A stretch of DNA of 7,695 nt from Actinomycetota bacterium (lineage in GTDB: Bacteria; Actinomycetota; Actinomycetes; Nanopelagicales; Nanopelagicaceae): NCBI GenBank assembly GCA_009699795.1, contig WLNK01000044.1:1-7695 (forward strand), written 5' to 3'. Under the pieces are notes generated by a model, which saw nothing but the letters and a program-made list of their open reading frames with translations, was not told the origin of the DNA and made no database searches. This document shows, piece after piece, positions 5,411 through 7,695 of the stretch (position 1 is the first letter of the stretch; the number at the start of each line of letters is the position of its first letter). The translations under genes and the position numbers were made by a program.

Positions 5411-6337
5411 ATGTTTACCAAGCACCGCGGAGAACTCTTTCTCGTACTGGGCGCTCTATTTTTTTCATTTAATGGTGTCGTCGTAACTCTTGTTTTAAAG
5501 CATATGAGCACGTTTCGGTTAGCTGAAGTTCGCGCACTAGGCGCTTTCACTCTTCTCTTTCTTATTACTTTTATTCAAGACCGCAAATCACTACGTGCCG
5601 AGAAGAAAGAAATTCCGGTTCTAATTTTCTACGGCATCTTTGGTTACGCGATGGTGCAACTTGGTTATTTCGTTGGAATTGCACGAAACGTTCCACTAGG
5701 GCTTGTTTTGATCCTTGAATTCACCGCACCAATTTGGATTGTCCTATGGATTAAATTTGTGCGAAAGAAAAGCGTTGAGAGAAATATGTGGACTGGTATT
5801 GCTGCCTCTCTTATTGGTTTAGCACTTCTTGCAAAAGTCTGGGATGGACTCACTCTCGATTTACTTGGCTTGGCTGGTTCTATCGGAAGTGCAATTGCAC
5901 TTGCAATCTATTTCCTCGTTGGTGAACGACAAGGCGTCAAGCGATCAGCACAGGCAATGACGGTCTGGGGACTTGGTTTTGCATCACTCTTCTGGCTCAT
6001 TCTCTTTCCAATCTGGAACTTTCCATTTAAATTCTTCACAACCACAATTCAATTAGAGGGCGCGCTAGATGCCTATGCACTGCCTGGTTGGTTATTAATT
6101 GCATGGATCGTTATCTGCGGAACGATGATTCCGTATCTCTTTGTTGTTGGAGGAATGCGCATACTGGGCGCATCTAAATCGAGCGTTATCGGAATGCTCG
6201 AGCCAGTTCTTGCAGGTTTGTTTGCTTGGGTACTAATCGGCCAAGGATGGAGTGCAATTCAATTGCTCGGCGCGGTAATTGTTTTGATTGGTATTTATAT
6301 TGCAGATAAAACTAAGAACTCAGCGATAGCTAAATAG
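5411..6337 (+). CDS. EamA/DMT-superfamily permease (probable metabolite exporter)
   Basis: This is an integral membrane transporter of the drug/metabolite superfamily, whose EamA members mostly export amino acids or related metabolites. The 308-residue product has ten predicted membrane segments in two five-helix repeats. Approximate spans are 9-29, 38-56, 67-86, 94-115, 124-141, 150-170, 182-200, 226-246, 256-275 and 280-297. Characteristic motifs are the end of helix 4, LILEFTAPIWIVLW with Glu103 (first repeat), and SSVIGMLEPVLAGLFAWVLIGQ with Glu264-Pro265 (second repeat). The loop between helices 7 and 8 (about 201-225) is longer than the others and hydrophobic-aromatic. The ATG is followed by a short basic cytoplasmic leader and preceded by a -10-like hexamer. 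The substrate cannot be told; RhtA-like export is one possibility. It diverges from dcd, and its stop directly abuts the dnaB stop. Confidence 0.92.
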   Translation: MFTKHRGELFLVLGALFFSFNGVVVTLVLKHMSTFRLAEVRALGAFTLLFLITFIQDRKSLRAEKKEIPVLIFYGIFGYAMVQLGYFVGIARNVPLGLVLILEFTAPIWIVLWIKFVRKKSVERNMWTGIAASLIGLALLAKVWDGLTLDLLGLAGSIGSAIALAIYFLVGERQGVKRSAQAMTVWGLGFASLFWLILFPIWNFPFKFFTTTIQLEGALDAYALPGWLLIAWIVICGTMIPYLFVVGGMRILGASKSSVIGMLEPVLAGLFAWVLIGQGWSAIQLLGAVIVLIGIYIADKTKNSAIAK

Positions 6338-7695
6338 CTATTCGTTCCAGGCGCCGTCTTGTGGATCTGCAGGAGCGCTGTAGTCGCGACCAGAACCAGA
6401 TGGCTGCGCCATATCTGTAAAGCGCGCAAAGTGAAGTTGGGCAGAAACAGTAATTGTGCGGGTTGGTCCGTTACGGTGCTTTGCAACGATGAGGTCGGCT
6501 TCTCCGGAACGATTCTGTGAGTCATACATATCTTCGCGGTGAAGCAAAATAACTACGTCAGCATCTTGTTCGATAGAGCCTGATTCACGAAGATCAGAGA
6601 GCATCGGCTTCTTATCTGATCGTTGTTCAGGCGAACGGTTGAGCTGTGAAATCGCGATAACTGGTACGTCTAACTCCTTAGCCATCAACTTAAGGTGACG
6701 AGAAAATTCAGATACTTCTTGCTGACGATTTTCAACGCGCTTTCCTGATGTCATCAACTGGAGATAATCGATTACAACAAGTTTTAGATCATGGCGCTGT
6801 TTTAGGCGACGGGCCTTTGCGCGAATTTCCATCATTGAAAGATTAGGTGAATCATCAATGAATAGTGGCGCCGCTGAAATTTCTCCCATGCGCCTTGCAA
6901 GCTTTGCCCATTCATCATCACTGAGCTGTCCAGAGCGAATGTTATTTAAACCAACGCGTGCTTCTGCAGACAACATACGCATCGTAATTTCAGAGCGCGA
7001 CATTTCAAGAGAGAAGATGACGGAAGTCTTACCCTCGTGAATTGATGCATGCCGCGCAATATCAAGGCCAAGCGTTGACTTACCAACTGCAGGACGTGCT
7101 GCAAGGATGACCATATTTCCTGGATGTAAGCCATGAGTGAGCGCATCAAGATCGCGGAATCCTGTTTTAACTCCTTCAATGCCGACGCCTTTGGAGATCG
7201 CTTCAATTTCATCGAGAGCTTCGGGCAGCAAACTTGCAAGAGTTACATAATCTTCTGACGTTCTGCGCTCTGTAACTGCATAAACTTCTGCTTGCGCTTG
7301 ATCAACAGCATCGTCGACTTCACCTTCACCGCTATAACCAAGCTGAACAATCTTTGTACCTGCTTCAACAAGTCTGCGCATAATTGCATGCTCGCGAACA
7401 ATCTTCGCGTAGTAATTTGCATTCGCAGCCGTTGGAACAGAAGAGATAAGTGTGTGCAGATACGGCGCACCACCGGCGCGTGCAATATCGCCGCGCTTAG
7501 TTAATTCGGCAGAGACTGTGATTGCATCTGCTGGTTCGCCACGGCCATAGAGATCGAGAATTGCATCGTAAATAAGTTCGTGAGCGGGACGATAGAAATC
7601 TCTTTCACGCAAAATTTCTACAACATCTGCAATTGCATCTTTGCTTAAAAGCATTCCACCAAGAACAGATTGTTCGGCAATTAAATCTTGTGGAG
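6338..7695 (-). CDS. dnaB: Replicative DNA helicase DnaB (5'-truncated by window edge)
   Basis: DnaB is the hexameric 5'-3' helicase that unwinds DNA at the replication fork and recruits primase. The frame runs off the right edge. The first visible complete codon (7693-7691) begins PQDLIAEQSVLGGML, so only about ten to twenty residues are missing. Numbered from that codon, 451 residues are visible: the N-terminal collar domain (about 1-115), a linker helix, then the RecA-like motor (about 170-430). The motor has Walker A ARPAVGKST (199-207), catalytic Glu230 in FSLEMS, Walker B VVIDY (306-310), ISQLNRSPE (348-356) and arginine finger motif KHRNGP (405-410). No intein interrupts the Walker A or other conserved motifs, unlike some mycobacterial dnaB genes. 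Usual actinobacterial order places rpsF-ssb-rpsR-rplI upstream, which would lie right of the window. The stop abuts the convergent transporter stop with no gap. Confidence 0.97.
   Translation of the reverse strand, partial: PQDLIAEQSVLGGMLLSKDAIADVVEILRERDFYRPAHELIYDAILDLYGRGEPADAITVSAELTKRGDIARAGGAPYLHTLISSVPTAANANYYAKIVREHAIMRRLVEAGTKIVQLGYSGEGEVDDAVDQAQAEVYAVTERRTSEDYVTLASLLPEALDEIEAISKGVGIEGVKTGFRDLDALTHGLHPGNMVILAARPAVGKSTLGLDIARHASIHEGKTSVIFSLEMSRSEITMRMLSAEARVGLNNIRSGQLSDDEWAKLARRMGEISAAPLFIDDSPNLSMMEIRAKARRLKQRHDLKLVVIDYLQLMTSGKRVENRQQEVSEFSRHLKLMAKELDVPVIAISQLNRSPEQRSDKKPMLSDLRESGSIEQDADVVILLHREDMYDSQNRSGEADLIVAKHRNGPTRTITVSAQLHFARFTDMAQPSGSGRDYSAPADPQDGAWNE

Noticed and set aside
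7030..7110. Intein insertion at the dnaB Walker A motif
   Set aside because: The frame runs uninterrupted through ARPAVGKST and the other conserved motifs at normal DnaB spacing, so no intein is present.
1..7695. Mobile element, CRISPR array, phage or defence system
   Set aside because: All but short intergenic gaps are covered by recognisable housekeeping families. No transposase, integrase, long terminal inverted repeat or regularly spaced repeat is present.

Overview
The window reads as a compact chromosomal segment of a free-living actinobacterium. It has moderate-to-low GC (by eye in the mid-to-high 40s percent, not counted) and almost no spacer DNA. Several gene families are actinobacterial hallmarks: CrgA is restricted to that phylum, the glutamine amidotransferase beside it matches the trpG/pabA-crgA neighbourhood known from Mycobacterium and Streptomyces, and Dcd closely resembles the mycobacterial enzyme. 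Low GC plus tight packing suggests a streamlined aquatic lineage such as the freshwater acI group (Nanopelagicales). That placement is an inference; no marker here proves it.

Left part (1-3242): a 5'-complete but truncated glutamine amidotransferase gene (pabA/trpG) lies on the minus strand and runs off the left edge. Divergent from it is crgA, a small two-helix septation protein. Then comes a two-component operon: an OmpR/PhoP-type response regulator followed by its membrane histidine kinase. A hairpin, a possible tandem operator of the PhoP direct-repeat type and a leaderless-type promoter are packed into the 62 bp between crgA and the regulator.

Middle part (3239-5324): three minus-strand genes, dcd, then lemA, then htpX, run towards the two-component operon. 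lemA and htpX are 6 bp apart and form the familiar membrane-protein quality-control pair. dcd supplies dUMP/dUTP for thymidylate synthesis. The htpX and kinase genes converge and share a CTAG in which both stop codons overlap.

Right part (5325-7695): an EamA/DMT-type exporter gene on the plus strand diverges from dcd across 86 bp. It ends exactly where the minus-strand dnaB gene ends, with zero bases between the stops. dnaB is missing only its extreme N-terminus at the right edge.

The genes are mostly housekeeping, and I found no mobile element, CRISPR array, RNA gene or defence system. The most interesting signals are small: a consistent leaderless promoter pattern (a -10-like hexamer six or seven bases before the start codon) at five of five non-internal starts, the putative autoregulatory direct repeat before the response regulator, a three-copy 12-bp in-frame tandem repeat in the kinase sensor domain, and the stop-to-stop convergent junctions.
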